Source: Planococcus donghaensis MPA1U2
GTDB lineage: Bacteria > Bacillota > Bacilli > Bacillales_A > Planococcaceae
Reading direction: 5' to 3'
Length of the DNA stretch: 64,000 bases
NCBI RefSeq assembly: GCF_000189395.1
Contig: NZ_AEPB01000001.1
Span: 1 to 64,000 of the forward strand
The notes beneath the pieces were generated by a model, which was not told the origin of the DNA, did not search any database, and saw only the letters and a program-made list of their open reading frames with translations. Each line of letters opens with the position of its first letter. Within the stretch, counting starts at the first letter, position 1. Positions 32,296 to 40,956 of the stretch are shown here, piece by piece. The translations under genes were made by a program, and so were the position numbers.

Positions 32296-34122
32296 ATGTC
32301 AAAAGTAAATTTTTTAAAGTCGATACATGTGAAGTTTGTGTTAATTTATATTTTGCTGATTTTGCTAGCCATGCAGATTATTGGTCTGTATTTTGCTCAG
32401 CAGCTTGAAGAAACCTTAAAAGGGAACTTTGAAAGTTCCATTAAAGATCGTATGGAAATTATTGAATTTAGTGTGCGCGAAGAAATGATTAAAGAACGTA
32501 CAGAAGAAGATTCAACGCTTGAACAAACATTGCGAACGGTATTATATGGATTTCAATCAGATGATATTAATGAAATCCGCGTTGTGGATACACGATATAG
32601 CATTTTGGCATCTTCTGTTATCGAAAACCAAATACTGGTTGGTCAGCGTTCAACAAATGACTTAGTTCGGCAATCCATCATAGGAGAAGTCGATTTAGAA
32701 CAGACCTATGTAGATAAGGAAAGCGAAGAGCGAATTTGGGTGCGAACCTTGCCGATTGTTGCGACAGGTGGCACCTTACTCGGGACTTTATATGTGGAAG
32801 CCGAAATTGAAAATGTTTATGACCAAATGGATGATATCAACTCGATTCTTGCAGTAGGTACAACAATTTCCTTAGTCATTACTGCGATTTTAGGGATTTT
32901 AGTGGCTCAAACCATTTCACGACCTATTGCAGATATGCGAAGACAAGCACAAGCGATGGCTAAAGGAAACTTTTCACGTAAGGTAAGGGTTTATAGTGAC
33001 GATGAAATTGGTCAACTTGCCCGAGCTTTTAACCATTTAACAAATCGATTGCAGGAATCTCAACAGTCGACAGAAAGTGAGCGTCGTAAATTAGCATCTG
33101 TTCTTTCCAATATGACAGATGGTGTGTTATCGACGGACAGGCGAGGTCGGATTATTTTAATCAATGATCCTGCGCTTCAATTGCTTAATGTTTCACGTGA
33201 AACGGTCATAAATCGACCCGTAACGAGTGTATTAGGTCTTGAAGAAGAATATACATTCGAAAATTTAATTGATATGAAAGAGTCTGTTACGTTAGATTTG
33301 AGTTCGTATGAGCAAAGTACCTTATTACGTACTACGTTTTCGGTCATCCAAAAAGAAACAGGCTTTGTTAACGGACTGATCGCAGTCTTGCATGATAATA
33401 CGGAACAGGAAAAAATTGATATCGAACGCCGTGAATTTGTTGCCAATGTATCGCATGAATTGCGGACACCTTTGACGACAATGCGCAGTTATTTAGAGGC
33501 ATTGGCTGATGGGGCATGGCAAGATCCAGACTTAGCTCCAAACTTTTTAAATGTAACGCAAACAGAAACAGAGCGAATGATTCGCCTAGTAAACGATTTG
33601 CTAAAATTATCGAAAATGGATTCGAGTGAAACTGAATTAAGCAAAGAAATGGTTGAATTTAACGTCTTTTTCAACCGCATTATCGATCGTTTTGAAATGT
33701 CGAAGTCGCACAAAGTGAATTTTATGCGTCAATTGCCTAAAGAGCAGTACTTTGTAGAAATTGACCCTGATAAATTGACACAAGTAATTGATAACATCAT
33801 TTCGAATGCATTGAAGTATTCTCCTGAAGGCGGAAAAGTTCGCTTTAATATGACGGTTGAAGAAGGATATTTACTGATTCAAATTAGTGATGAAGGAATG
33901 GGAATTCCAAAAGAAAATGTCGATCGAATTTTTGACCGGTTTTATCGCGTAGACCGTGCAAGATCTCGTGAAATGGGCGGTACGGGATTAGGATTGGCCA
34001 TTTCCAAAGAAATGATCAATGCTCACGGAGGCGTCATTTGGGCAGAGAGTAAGCTAGGAAAAGGAACAAGTATTTTCTTTACGTTGCCATTTGAAGAAGA
34101 CGATGGGGGTGAGTGGGATTGA
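32296..34122 (+). CDS. walK: Essential sensor histidine kinase WalK (YycG)
   Basis: Membrane kinase controlling WalR. It has 608 residues: TM1 (about 13-33), an extracellular PAS-like domain, TM2 (about 183-205), HAMP, a cytoplasmic PAS (about 265-370), the phospho-acceptor His in FVANVSHELRTPLTT, an N box (NIISNALKYSPEGG) and G boxes (DEGMGIPKEN, GGTGLGLAISKEM). A parS-like sequence lies inside the gene at 33189-33204. Confidence 0.96.
   Translation: MSKVNFLKSIHVKFVLIYILLILLAMQIIGLYFAQQLEETLKGNFESSIKDRMEIIEFSVREEMIKERTEEDSTLEQTLRTVLYGFQSDDINEIRVVDTRYSILASSVIENQILVGQRSTNDLVRQSIIGEVDLEQTYVDKESEERIWVRTLPIVATGGTLLGTLYVEAEIENVYDQMDDINSILAVGTTISLVITAILGILVAQTISRPIADMRRQAQAMAKGNFSRKVRVYSDDEIGQLARAFNHLTNRLQESQQSTESERRKLASVLSNMTDGVLSTDRRGRIILINDPALQLLNVSRETVINRPVTSVLGLEEEYTFENLIDMKESVTLDLSSYEQSTLLRTTFSVIQKETGFVNGLIAVLHDNTEQEKIDIERREFVANVSHELRTPLTTMRSYLEALADGAWQDPDLAPNFLNVTQTETERMIRLVNDLLKLSKMDSSETELSKEMVEFNVFFNRIIDRFEMSKSHKVNFMRQLPKEQYFVEIDPDKLTQVIDNIISNALKYSPEGGKVRFNMTVEEGYLLIQISDEGMGIPKENVDRIFDRFYRVDRARSREMGGTGLGLAISKEMINAHGGVIWAESKLGKGTSIFFTLPFEEDDGGEWD
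33189..33204. promoter_or_regulatory. parS site inside walK
   Basis: TGTTTCACGTGAAACG differs from consensus TGTTTCACGTGAAACA only at the last base. It encodes residues NVSRET of the WalK PAS region and lies about 23 kb from the oriC boxes. Confidence 0.82.
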
Positions 34123-35447
34123 AATATGTAGAACATATCAAGTCGATCGCCTTGTTTTTACTCATCCTACTGAGTCTCGCGTTAACTTTTACTATTTGGA
34201 CATTCACACCGACACATGAAATTATTGAGCCCACTACTACGGTAGAAATGCCAATTTCAGACACAAAAAACACAGAAGAAATTGTACGCCCTGTAAAACT
34301 GTTATTTCATAATGACGAAAATGTCACTGGCACTAGCGATCAAACCGGTATTGATGTATTGGTAGAGTCGGTAAAAAACTGGCAAATTAGCAATATAAGA
34401 CTGGTGCAAGATGAAGCAACTCCAGCGACGATCAAATCCTATATGCACAGTTCAAAGCGAGCGCTTGTGTATTATCCAGGATTGGTTCCGTTGCCGGTGT
34501 TTGATTCGATAAATAACATTGTGGATACCACAATTCCAGAATCTTCTTTTGATCGACTCGTTATTGAATGGGAAGCGCCAGCTAATGATCGGCCCGCTTT
34601 GTATTTTATCAATACCTTGTCAGGAAGAATCTACAAAGGGGATCTTCGTGTAGAAGACTTGTATCAATTTCAAACAGAAATTGTAGATCAAGCGGTTGAT
34701 TATGAAACCTATGTCACAGACGATGCCATTGGTGTATTACCGATTTATGTGCAAAAAGATAAAGTCGAAAAAACAAGTATTGGGTTTTTACTCGATGGAA
34801 TTTCAACTTCGAAATTTGCGGATGCGCTACTGGAAAGTCCTGAATTAGTATTTTCAGCGGATTTAAAAACGCAAGAGTACACGGATGATTCTGGAGCATT
34901 TATGAGAGAAAACGAAAATACTAAAAGCATAAGTTACATTCAGCCAAAAGCTGAAACTACAGATCCTGCTATTCCATCTGATTTGTTGTTCGATTCGCTT
35001 AACTATATCAATGCACATGGTGGCTGGACGGATCAATATTTATACGCAGGCATGAATTCAGTGAACCAGCAAATCAAGTATCAATTATATGTAGCGGATT
35101 TACCGGTTTTTAGTAATTCTACAACCACAAACCTTGAAATTATGTGGGGAATAGATGATGGAGTAGAACAAGTTTATAGTTATGTTCGACCGGCTTATCA
35201 ATTAGATTCAGAAGCAGAAAAAAGAGTTGTTGTACTGGCCGCAGGAGAAGATGTATTAAAAGCTCTCGGTCAAATGGAAGAAGAAGAACGATCCGCGATA
35301 ACGGATGTTACGCCGGCTTATCATGTTACGACAAGCGAAGATGATGCTTTTATCATTTTTGAGCCAACTTGGTATGTTAAAACAAATGGTATTTGGACAG
35401 AGCTGCCAACTGAATTGACAGGAGGGCGAGAACTTGGATTGGAATAA
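34119..35447 (+). CDS. walH: WalK regulatory protein WalH (YycH)
   Basis: A 442-residue protein with one N-terminal membrane helix (SIALFLLILLSLALTF) and a large extracytoplasmic domain. WalH and WalI bind WalK and tune its activity. A TTG start at 34119 is inferred: GGTGAG lies 6 nt upstream and TTGA overlaps the walK stop. The GTG at 34113 is too close to the site. Confidence 0.9.
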   Translation: MKYVEHIKSIALFLLILLSLALTFTIWTFTPTHEIIEPTTTVEMPISDTKNTEEIVRPVKLLFHNDENVTGTSDQTGIDVLVESVKNWQISNIRLVQDEATPATIKSYMHSSKRALVYYPGLVPLPVFDSINNIVDTTIPESSFDRLVIEWEAPANDRPALYFINTLSGRIYKGDLRVEDLYQFQTEIVDQAVDYETYVTDDAIGVLPIYVQKDKVEKTSIGFLLDGISTSKFADALLESPELVFSADLKTQEYTDDSGAFMRENENTKSISYIQPKAETTDPAIPSDLLFDSLNYINAHGGWTDQYLYAGMNSVNQQIKYQLYVADLPVFSNSTTTNLEIMWGIDDGVEQVYSYVRPAYQLDSEAEKRVVVLAAGEDVLKALGQMEEEERSAITDVTPAYHVTTSEDDAFIIFEPTWYVKTNGIWTELPTELTGGRELGLE

Positions 35448-36243
35448 AACCAAGACCATTTTTATCATTGTCTTTTCTATATTAAATGTCTTTTTGTATT
35501 CCTTGTATTTGAATCGGTATACAGAAGCTAAAAATGTAGAAGTGCTTTCTGAATCCTCAGTGGATGAAAAGTTGCAGGCTGATAAAATCACCTATTCAAA
35601 CCTTCCTGAAAATGTGGAAGGGATGCCTTATATTCGTGGAGAAACGAAAATATTCACGGCGAAAGAAGCACCAAAAGTAAATGTTCAGGTTAATATTCAA
35701 GACGGAAAAAAACTACAGGTTTCGTATGAAAAAGCTGTTTCACCAGTAGGTGATCCTGAAAGTGTAAAAGCGTTAACTACGTTTATGGAACAAAATGTGT
35801 ATGAAGGCACTTCCTATGAATTATGGGAAATTGATAAAGAATTAAATAAAGCGGTATATTTTCAAAAGCTTGCTGGGGAAGTTCTTTACTTTAGTGATGA
35901 TGGCAAAGTAACGGTGTATTGGGATAACGAAGGAAATATTGTCCGCTATGAACAAACGATGTTCACCAATATTATCGAAAACGAAGAGCCAAAAAGTTTA
36001 GTGACAGCGGTCACCGCCATTCACACGCTTTACCAAAAAAACATGCTGGAATATGGCACGAAAATTGTCAATACAGAATTAGGTTATTCGGTGCATGTAC
36101 AAGTATCAAAAGATCGCCAAATGTTTGTGCCGACTTGGCATGTTCGAGGCGAACTTGAAGATGGTAGTCGACAAGATTATTTTGTGAATGCTGTAAAAGA
36201 CGGAGTTATTGAATTGAACAAACCACCAGAAGAAGTAGAGTAA
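35434..36243 (+). CDS. walI: WalK regulatory protein WalI (YycI)
   Basis: A 269-residue, single-pass membrane protein ([20 protein letters not shown]) with an extracytoplasmic YycI domain. The TTG start at 35434 has GGAGGG 7 nt upstream and overlaps walH by 14 nt. Both WalH and WalI here begin with TTG. Confidence 0.91.
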   Translation: MDWNKTKTIFIIVFSILNVFLYSLYLNRYTEAKNVEVLSESSVDEKLQADKITYSNLPENVEGMPYIRGETKIFTAKEAPKVNVQVNIQDGKKLQVSYEKAVSPVGDPESVKALTTFMEQNVYEGTSYELWEIDKELNKAVYFQKLAGEVLYFSDDGKVTVYWDNEGNIVRYEQTMFTNIIENEEPKSLVTAVTAIHTLYQKNMLEYGTKIVNTELGYSVHVQVSKDRQMFVPTWHVRGELEDGSRQDYFVNAVKDGVIELNKPPEEVE

Positions 36244-36256
36244 GGAGATTTTTACT

Positions 36257-37045
36257 ATGCAATTCAGTGTATTAGCCAGCGGTTCAAGCGGCAATGCCAC
36301 ATATATCGAAAACGGAGAACATTCTTTTTTAGTCGATGCTGGACTTAGTGGCCGCAAGATGGAAGAATTGTTTGCTGCAATCGGTAAAAAAATGAGCGAT
36401 TTGGATGGCATTTTAGTCACACATGAACACAGCGATCACATTAAAGGGCTTGGGATTGTAGCACGCAAACACAAGGTGCCGATTTATGCTAACGCTAAAA
36501 CATGGTCTGCGATGGATGGATTGATCGGAGCGGTTCCTGTTGAGCAGCGATTCCATTTTGATATGGATACGGTGAAAACTTTCGGTTCGATGGATATTGA
36601 ATCGTTTGCGGTGTCGCACGATGCGGCAGATCCTATGTTTTATGTGTTTCATGCAGATGGCCGGAAGTTGTCGTTGATTACGGATACAGGCTATGTCAGC
36701 GATCGGATGAAAGGTGTTATTCAAGCATCTGATTCGTATGTGTTTGAAAGCAACCACGATGTGGGAATGCTGCAGATGGGCCGTTACCCATGGTCGATCA
36801 AGCGCAGGATTTTGAGTGACGTGGGTCACGTGTCGAATGAAGATGCGGCAGTGGCGATGAGTGAAGTGATTGCTGAAAAACCGACGCGCATTTATCTTTC
36901 GCATTTGAGTAAAGATAATAATATGAAAGATTTAGCGCGTATGAGTGTTGAGCAAACATTGCAGTCAAAAGGGATTATCACGGGAGAATACGTGAATCTG
37001 TTTGATACGGATGCCAACATACCGACTAAATTAATCGTTGTGTAA
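36257..37045 (+). CDS. walJ: Metallo-beta-lactamase fold hydrolase WalJ (YycJ)
   Basis: A 262-residue MBL-fold protein with the metal motif [11 protein letters not shown] and downstream SHDAADP and SHLSKDN histidines. YycJ-type proteins are 5'-exonuclease-like and linked to DNA repair and cell-division coordination (family knowledge). Last gene of the wal operon, 13 nt after walI. Confidence 0.93.
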   Translation: MQFSVLASGSSGNATYIENGEHSFLVDAGLSGRKMEELFAAIGKKMSDLDGILVTHEHSDHIKGLGIVARKHKVPIYANAKTWSAMDGLIGAVPVEQRFHFDMDTVKTFGSMDIESFAVSHDAADPMFYVFHADGRKLSLITDTGYVSDRMKGVIQASDSYVFESNHDVGMLQMGRYPWSIKRRILSDVGHVSNEDAAVAMSEVIAEKPTRIYLSHLSKDNNMKDLARMSVEQTLQSKGIITGEYVNLFDTDANIPTKLIVV

Positions 37046-37049
37046 GAGA

Positions 37050-37097
37050 AGAGCTGTTCAAAGGTCGTGAAAGTGACTTTTGGATGGCTTTTTTTAG
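37050..37097 (+). terminator. wal operon terminator
   Basis: An imperfect stem AGCTGTTCAAA / TTTGGATGGCT (G-U pairs) followed by T7. Confidence 0.65.
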
Positions 37098-37106
37098 TGT
37101 ATTAAA

Positions 37107-37292
37107 AGAAGAAAGCGCTCCAGGCGGACGCTTTCGGGCTCATAGGATGTGAGTCATGCAGCAGGTGCGACAGGACGTCGCGGTACCAGCTGCCAGGGGG
37201 GCCGGCTTTAGCCGCTTCCTTCGCTTTGCTCAGTCCAGGGTCTTCAGCTCGTCCTGATCCCCTAGGAGTCGCCGCCTTCCACTCTTTCTTCT
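37107..37292. repeat. GC-rich intergenic repeat-like element with terminal inverted repeats
   Basis: This 186-bp block is much more GC-rich than its flanks. Its ends are inverted repeats: AGAAGAAAG and AGGCGG at the left (37107-37127) match the reverse complement of 37272-37292 at 16 of 21 positions. It has no open frame and has internal hairpins (CGGCTTTAGCCG). The shape fits a dispersed MITE-like or structured intergenic repeat; only one clear copy is in the window. Confidence 0.5.
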
Positions 37293-37457
37293 GAGTGTGT
37301 TGAATACTCTGTTCGTTGATACTAGTGGAAAGTTAAATATATGAAATTTTTTCAGCTTGCATTGGTCACGCGAAATTTTTAAACTGAAATTATAAAGGTC
37401 TTATAAATGGTTCAAACGGGGTAAATAGAGAGAGAAGATAAAGGAAGGATGAGTGCG

Positions 37458-38666
37458 GTGGGTTATTACAATCAAACACCGAACGGCAGGCAGAGACCGA
37501 GTCGGTTTGGTGCGTTTGCTGCAGGGCTAGGCGGAGTGGTCGTAGGTGCGTTATTGGTCTGGGTATTATTTTATACGTTACCAGAGCCGAGACCGGATAA
37601 TGGCACTACTAGTGAGACTCAAATTGTAGAGCAAGGTGCGAAAGAAGATTCTGAAGCGGTTTCGGTTAATATCATGACAGATGTGACGAAGGCTGTGGAT
37701 ATAGCGGCGGATGCGGTTGTAGGGGTTAGTAATTTGCAAGCAAATGGGGATTTTTGGTCTCAATCAGAGCAACAAGAACAAGCTGTTGGCACAGGGTCTG
37801 GTGTTATTTATAAAAATGACAATGGCACAGCTTATGTGGTTACCAATCATCATGTTATTGATGGAGCCAGTGGTATTGAAGTGACGTTGTCGGACGGTTC
37901 TAAAGTTCAAGCTGAGCTAGTAGGAAGTGATATTTGGACCGATTTGGCTGTACTTGAAATGGACGGCGCTAAAGTGCAGGCGATTGCTCAATTTGGGGAT
38001 TCTGATGCTTTAAAACAAGGAGAGACAGTGATTGCAATTGGTAATCCGTTAGGTCTAGATTTTTCAGGTTCCGTGACGACGGGTGTCGTTTCTGGTAAAG
38101 ATCGAGCGGTGCCAGTGGATTTGAATGGAGATGGTCAAGAAGATTGGCAAGCAGAAGTGTTGCAGACAGATGCAGCGATAAATCCAGGAAACAGTGGTGG
38201 CGCATTGGTCAATTTAGCAGGGCAACTGGTTGGTATTAATTCGATGAAAATTGCGACTTCGCAAGTAGAAGGCATTGGATTTTCGATTCCCATCAATTCT
38301 GCGATTCCTGTGATCGAGTCGATTGAAGAAAATGGGGAAATGATTCGACCTGCAATGGGTGTAACGTTGATGGATTTGGTTCAAGTGCCCCAAGCTTCTC
38401 GTCAAGACACATTAAAACTTCCTGAAGACGTTGTAACGGGCGTCGTTGTCAATTCAGTGATAGAAGGTTCTGCTGCAGCTGCAGCGGGTATGGAGCAGTT
38501 TGATGTAATTATTGAAATGGATGGTACCGCAATAGAAGATATTATCGAGTTGCGAAAGCATTTATACAATAAAAAGAAAATCGGTGATGAACTGACCGTT
38601 AAAGCGTATCGAGATGGGGAGTTAATCGAATTCAACTTAAAGCTTGTGGATAATTCAGCATTGTAA
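37458..38666 (+). CDS. HtrA-type membrane serine protease (YyxA/HtrC-like)
   Basis: A 402-residue DegP/HtrA quality-control protease. It has a short cytoplasmic N-terminus, one transmembrane helix (FAAGLGGVVVGALLVWVLFY), a trypsin fold with His in NHHVIDGA, Asp in IWTDLAVLE and Ser in GNSGGALVN, and one C-terminal PDZ domain. The GTG at 37458 is preferred since AGGAAGG ends at 37448; the in-frame ATG at 37449 abuts that site. It sits downstream of walJ as in B. subtilis. Confidence 0.92.
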   Translation: MGYYNQTPNGRQRPSRFGAFAAGLGGVVVGALLVWVLFYTLPEPRPDNGTTSETQIVEQGAKEDSEAVSVNIMTDVTKAVDIAADAVVGVSNLQANGDFWSQSEQQEQAVGTGSGVIYKNDNGTAYVVTNHHVIDGASGIEVTLSDGSKVQAELVGSDIWTDLAVLEMDGAKVQAIAQFGDSDALKQGETVIAIGNPLGLDFSGSVTTGVVSGKDRAVPVDLNGDGQEDWQAEVLQTDAAINPGNSGGALVNLAGQLVGINSMKIATSQVEGIGFSIPINSAIPVIESIEENGEMIRPAMGVTLMDLVQVPQASRQDTLKLPEDVVTGVVVNSVIEGSAAAAAGMEQFDVIIEMDGTAIEDIIELRKHLYNKKKIGDELTVKAYRDGELIEFNLKLVDNSAL

Positions 38667-38672
38667 AATAAA

Positions 38673-38747
38673 AACCGGCATAAAAGTTATTATGCCGGTT
38701 CAGACTGTAGACAAACTCAGGTAATCCGAGTAGTCTGCAGTTTTTTT
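38673..38747 (+). terminator. Tandem terminator after the HtrA gene
   Basis: Stem AACCGGCATAA / TTATGCCGGTT (38673-38683 and 38690-38700), then a second imperfect hairpin built on ACTGTAGAC / GTCTGCAGT ending in T7 (38741-38747). Confidence 0.8.
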
Positions 38748-38838
38748 GTGGAAATTTATCGCTTCGGTCGCTTTGGATAGACGTGCCTTCGCTAGTAAAA
38801 GGTTCTTTTTTAAGATAGGAAATATACTCTGAATTTGT

Positions 38839-39588
38839 TTATTTTAAGGAGTAACCGCCGTCTACGACTATTTCCGCACCGTTTATATAGGATGCTTTGT
38901 CTGATGCTAAAAATAGAACGACTTCTGCAATCTCACTTGGTTTTCCGTAACTTCCTCTAGGGTGTTTTTTGGATTGTTCTTCATACTTCTCTGTTCCGCC
39001 ATATGCATTAATGGCTAGGTCGGTTTCTGTAGGACCAGGAGATATGCAATTTACGCGAATGCCTAGGTTAGCAAAGCGAAGTGCCGTACTTTGAGTCATC
39101 GCGACAACTGCTGCTTTTGTTCCACTATAAGCTGGCAACATAGGATTAACCTTGTCGTTTCCAAGGATGGCTGCATTATTAATAATAACGCCACTTCGTT
39201 GCTTACTCATCACAACTAAAGAATATTTCATGTAGGCGAAAATTGCTGTTTGATTGACCGCAATTAAATGATTCCAGTCATCTAGCTTTACTCGAGACAA
39301 AGGCCCCATTCCTGTAGACAGAATACCAGCGCTATTGAATAGAATATCCACATTGTGTCCGTTATTTTCAAGTGTTTTAAAAAAGCTTTCGATTTCTTCC
39401 ACGTTTTCATTATGAACTTGGTAAAAATGAGCCATTCCGCTGCATTCACTCTCTACTTGAGAGCCTTTGTTGCGATCTCTTCCAGTAAAATGAACGGTAG
39501 CTCCTTCTTTGCAAAAGAAACGAACCACTTCTTTACCAATTCCATCGGTTCCACCATTAACAATTACTACGTTGTTTTCGAACATCAT
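38839..39588 (-). CDS. SDR-family oxidoreductase
   Basis: Classical short-chain dehydrogenase/reductase, 249 residues. The NAD(P) motif is VNGGTDGIGKE, NNAAI follows, and the catalytic Tyr-x3-Lys is AYSGTKAA. The C-terminal ASYINGAEIVVDGGYSL is typical of FabG-like members. The substrate cannot be deduced. The start at 39588 has GGAGG 7 nt upstream. It interrupts the otherwise conserved htrA-yyzF-rlmH order and is on the opposite strand. Confidence 0.88.
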   Translation of the reverse strand: MMFENNVVIVNGGTDGIGKEVVRFFCKEGATVHFTGRDRNKGSQVESECSGMAHFYQVHNENVEEIESFFKTLENNGHNVDILFNSAGILSTGMGPLSRVKLDDWNHLIAVNQTAIFAYMKYSLVVMSKQRSGVIINNAAILGNDKVNPMLPAYSGTKAAVVAMTQSTALRFANLGIRVNCISPGPTETDLAINAYGGTEKYEEQSKKHPRGSYGKPSEIAEVVLFLASDKASYINGAEIVVDGGYSLK

Positions 39589-39862
39589 GAGATCTCCTCC
39601 AAATATCATAGTAAAGTGATGAGTATGTGAAATCAGTATATAACATTCGTATAACCAAAGGAAATCTAAGTACACGCCATTTTAGGGAGGCATAGATCGG
39701 TACTTATGATGAGCATTCAACCCGACTTATTACTTCATTTTTTCGTTCTTTTGCAGAAATGGCCACCTACTTTTCTTTTATTGTCTTGAACTAATACTAT
39801 TCAAATATTAAAGTCTGAAAGGCGAAGTAGAAGAAGGAACTTTCGGAAAGGTGTAAATAGCA

Positions 39863-40245
39863 TGTGGATAACTTTTTATGTATAAATAAATTGTTAACAA
39901 TCCACAAGAGGATAAAAGCTTCGCTATCCGGAACTCTTTAGGTCTGTTAAAATAGGGTGTGGATAAAGATGAATGAAATGTGTATAACTATGTGGAATAT
40001 TCGGAAATCGAAAGAGGTGGAAATAATGGAGATAAAATGCTGTAAAACCCACGTGGAGCATGCGTTGGACGTGTTCGTAGCAGAGACTAAAAATTATCCT
40101 ATACTAACAGAATTATCAGAAACAGAAAAGTTATCCACAACTTGTGATTATTGCAAAGAGGCTGCAACGTATCTTGTGGCAAACACCTGATCGAGCACAA
40201 TATGTAGAAAATGGGTGTTAGTATGTGTATAACTATTGTGCATAA
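39863..40245. promoter_or_regulatory. DnaA-box cluster upstream of rlmH
   Basis: Perfect boxes lie at 39863-39871, 39958-39966 (both TGTGGATAA) and 40131-40139 (TTATCCACA). One-mismatch boxes lie at 39979-39987 and 40224-40232 (TGTGTATAA) and at 40237-40245 (TGTGCATAA). One perfect box lies within the small gene at 40026. The region upstream of yydA (rlmH) is a known oriC-proximal DnaA-box cluster in B. subtilis. Confidence 0.75.
40026..40190 (+). CDS. yyzF: CxxH/CxxC small protein (YyzF-like)
   Basis: A 54-residue protein, MEIKCCKTHVEHALDVFVAE...TTCDYCKEAATYLV. It has a CCxxH motif near the N-terminus and CDYC near the C-terminus, the pattern of the small Bacillales CxxH/CxxC protein encoded before rlmH; probably a zinc-binding fold, function unknown. 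AGAGGTGG precedes the ATG at 40026; the open frame to 39957 lacks a site. Confidence 0.8.
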   Translation: MEIKCCKTHVEHALDVFVAETKNYPILTELSETEKLSTTCDYCKEAATYLVANT

Positions 40246-40280
40246 CTTGTTTGTAAATTTAATGTGAAGGGGGATAAGTT

Positions 40281-40760
40281 GTGAATATCTCAATTATCAG
40301 TGTAGGAAAGTTGAAAGAGAAATATTTGAAATCTGGAATCGAAGAGTATACAAAACGACTGGGAAGCTATTCAAAAATTAACGAAATCGAAGTTGCAGAC
40401 GAAAAAGCACCAGAGCAATTGAGTGATGCGGACATGGAAATTGTCAAAAAGAAAGAAGCCGACCGAATTATGGCGAAAATTTCTGCTGACGCGTATGTCA
40501 TTGCATTAGCAATTGATGGAAAGATGAAAACATCGGAGCAGCTTGCAAAAGACATCGAATCGTTAATGACCTATGGCCGCAGCAAAATTGTCTTTGTTAT
40601 TGGCGGATCGCTCGGATTGCACGATGAAGTGTTAAAGCGGGCGGATGAAAAATTATCGTTTTCGAAGATGACGTTTCCTCATCAATTGATGAAGTTGATT
40701 TTGGTGGAGCAGGTTTATCGGGCGTTTCGGATTATGAAGGGTGAACCGTATCATAAGTGA
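40281..40760 (+). CDS. rlmH: 23S rRNA (pseudouridine1915-N3) methyltransferase RlmH (OrfX)
   Basis: SPOUT-fold methylase, 159 residues. It starts [23 protein letters not shown] and has the knot region [14 protein letters not shown] and the C-terminal [17 protein letters not shown]. The 3' end (GAACCGTATCATAAGTGA) is the position at which SCC elements integrate in staphylococci; two related sequences occur downstream in this window. Confidence 0.97.
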   Translation: MNISIISVGKLKEKYLKSGIEEYTKRLGSYSKINEIEVADEKAPEQLSDADMEIVKKKEADRIMAKISADAYVIALAIDGKMKTSEQLAKDIESLMTYGRSKIVFVIGGSLGLHDEVLKRADEKLSFSKMTFPHQLMKLILVEQVYRAFRIMKGEPYHK

Positions 40761-40771
40761 ATGAGGTTTTA
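40743..40771 (+). repeat. att-like site 1 at the 3' end of rlmH
   Basis: GAACCGTATCATAAGTGA spans the last rlmH codons and continues into TGAATGAGGTTTTA (40758-40771). It agrees with the SCC integration site pattern (GAAGCNTATCATAANTGA) and shares 23 of 28 bases with the site at 42502. The TGAATGAGGTTTTA part is inverted at 42475-42488. Confidence 0.7.
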
Positions 40772-40779
40772 AAAATAAG

Positions 40780-40824
40780 GAAGCAAAAAGAGGTATTAAA
40801 GAAATTTAATGCTTCTTTTTATTG
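40780..40824 (+). terminator. rlmH terminator
   Basis: Stem GAAGCA / TGCTTC with an inner TTAAA-GAAA-TTTAA arm and a T5 tail, inside the putative element just after att site 1. Confidence 0.7.
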
Positions 40825-40956
40825 AAGTTTATTTGCTAAATACAAGTAGATATATTCCATCGAAATGTAAATTTTTGTTACAATGAAAAAGAATTAATAA
40901 TAAAAAGAAACTTTGTAATACCTAGTTAATCCATAAATGAGGAAGGCGTGATTTAA

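Noticed and set aside
36413-36904. 163-codon antisense frame over walJ
   Set aside because: Shadow of walJ on the opposite strand; rich in His/Arg as expected for a mirror of the MBL reading frame.
38755-38800. Possible second copy of the 37107-37292 repeat
   Set aside because: Only short TCGCTT-like words are shared; no terminal repeat.
39695-39715. ATCATAAGT on the minus strand upstream of rlmH as another att site
   Set aside because: Only nine core bases match, the flanks do not, and it lies on the wrong side of rlmH.
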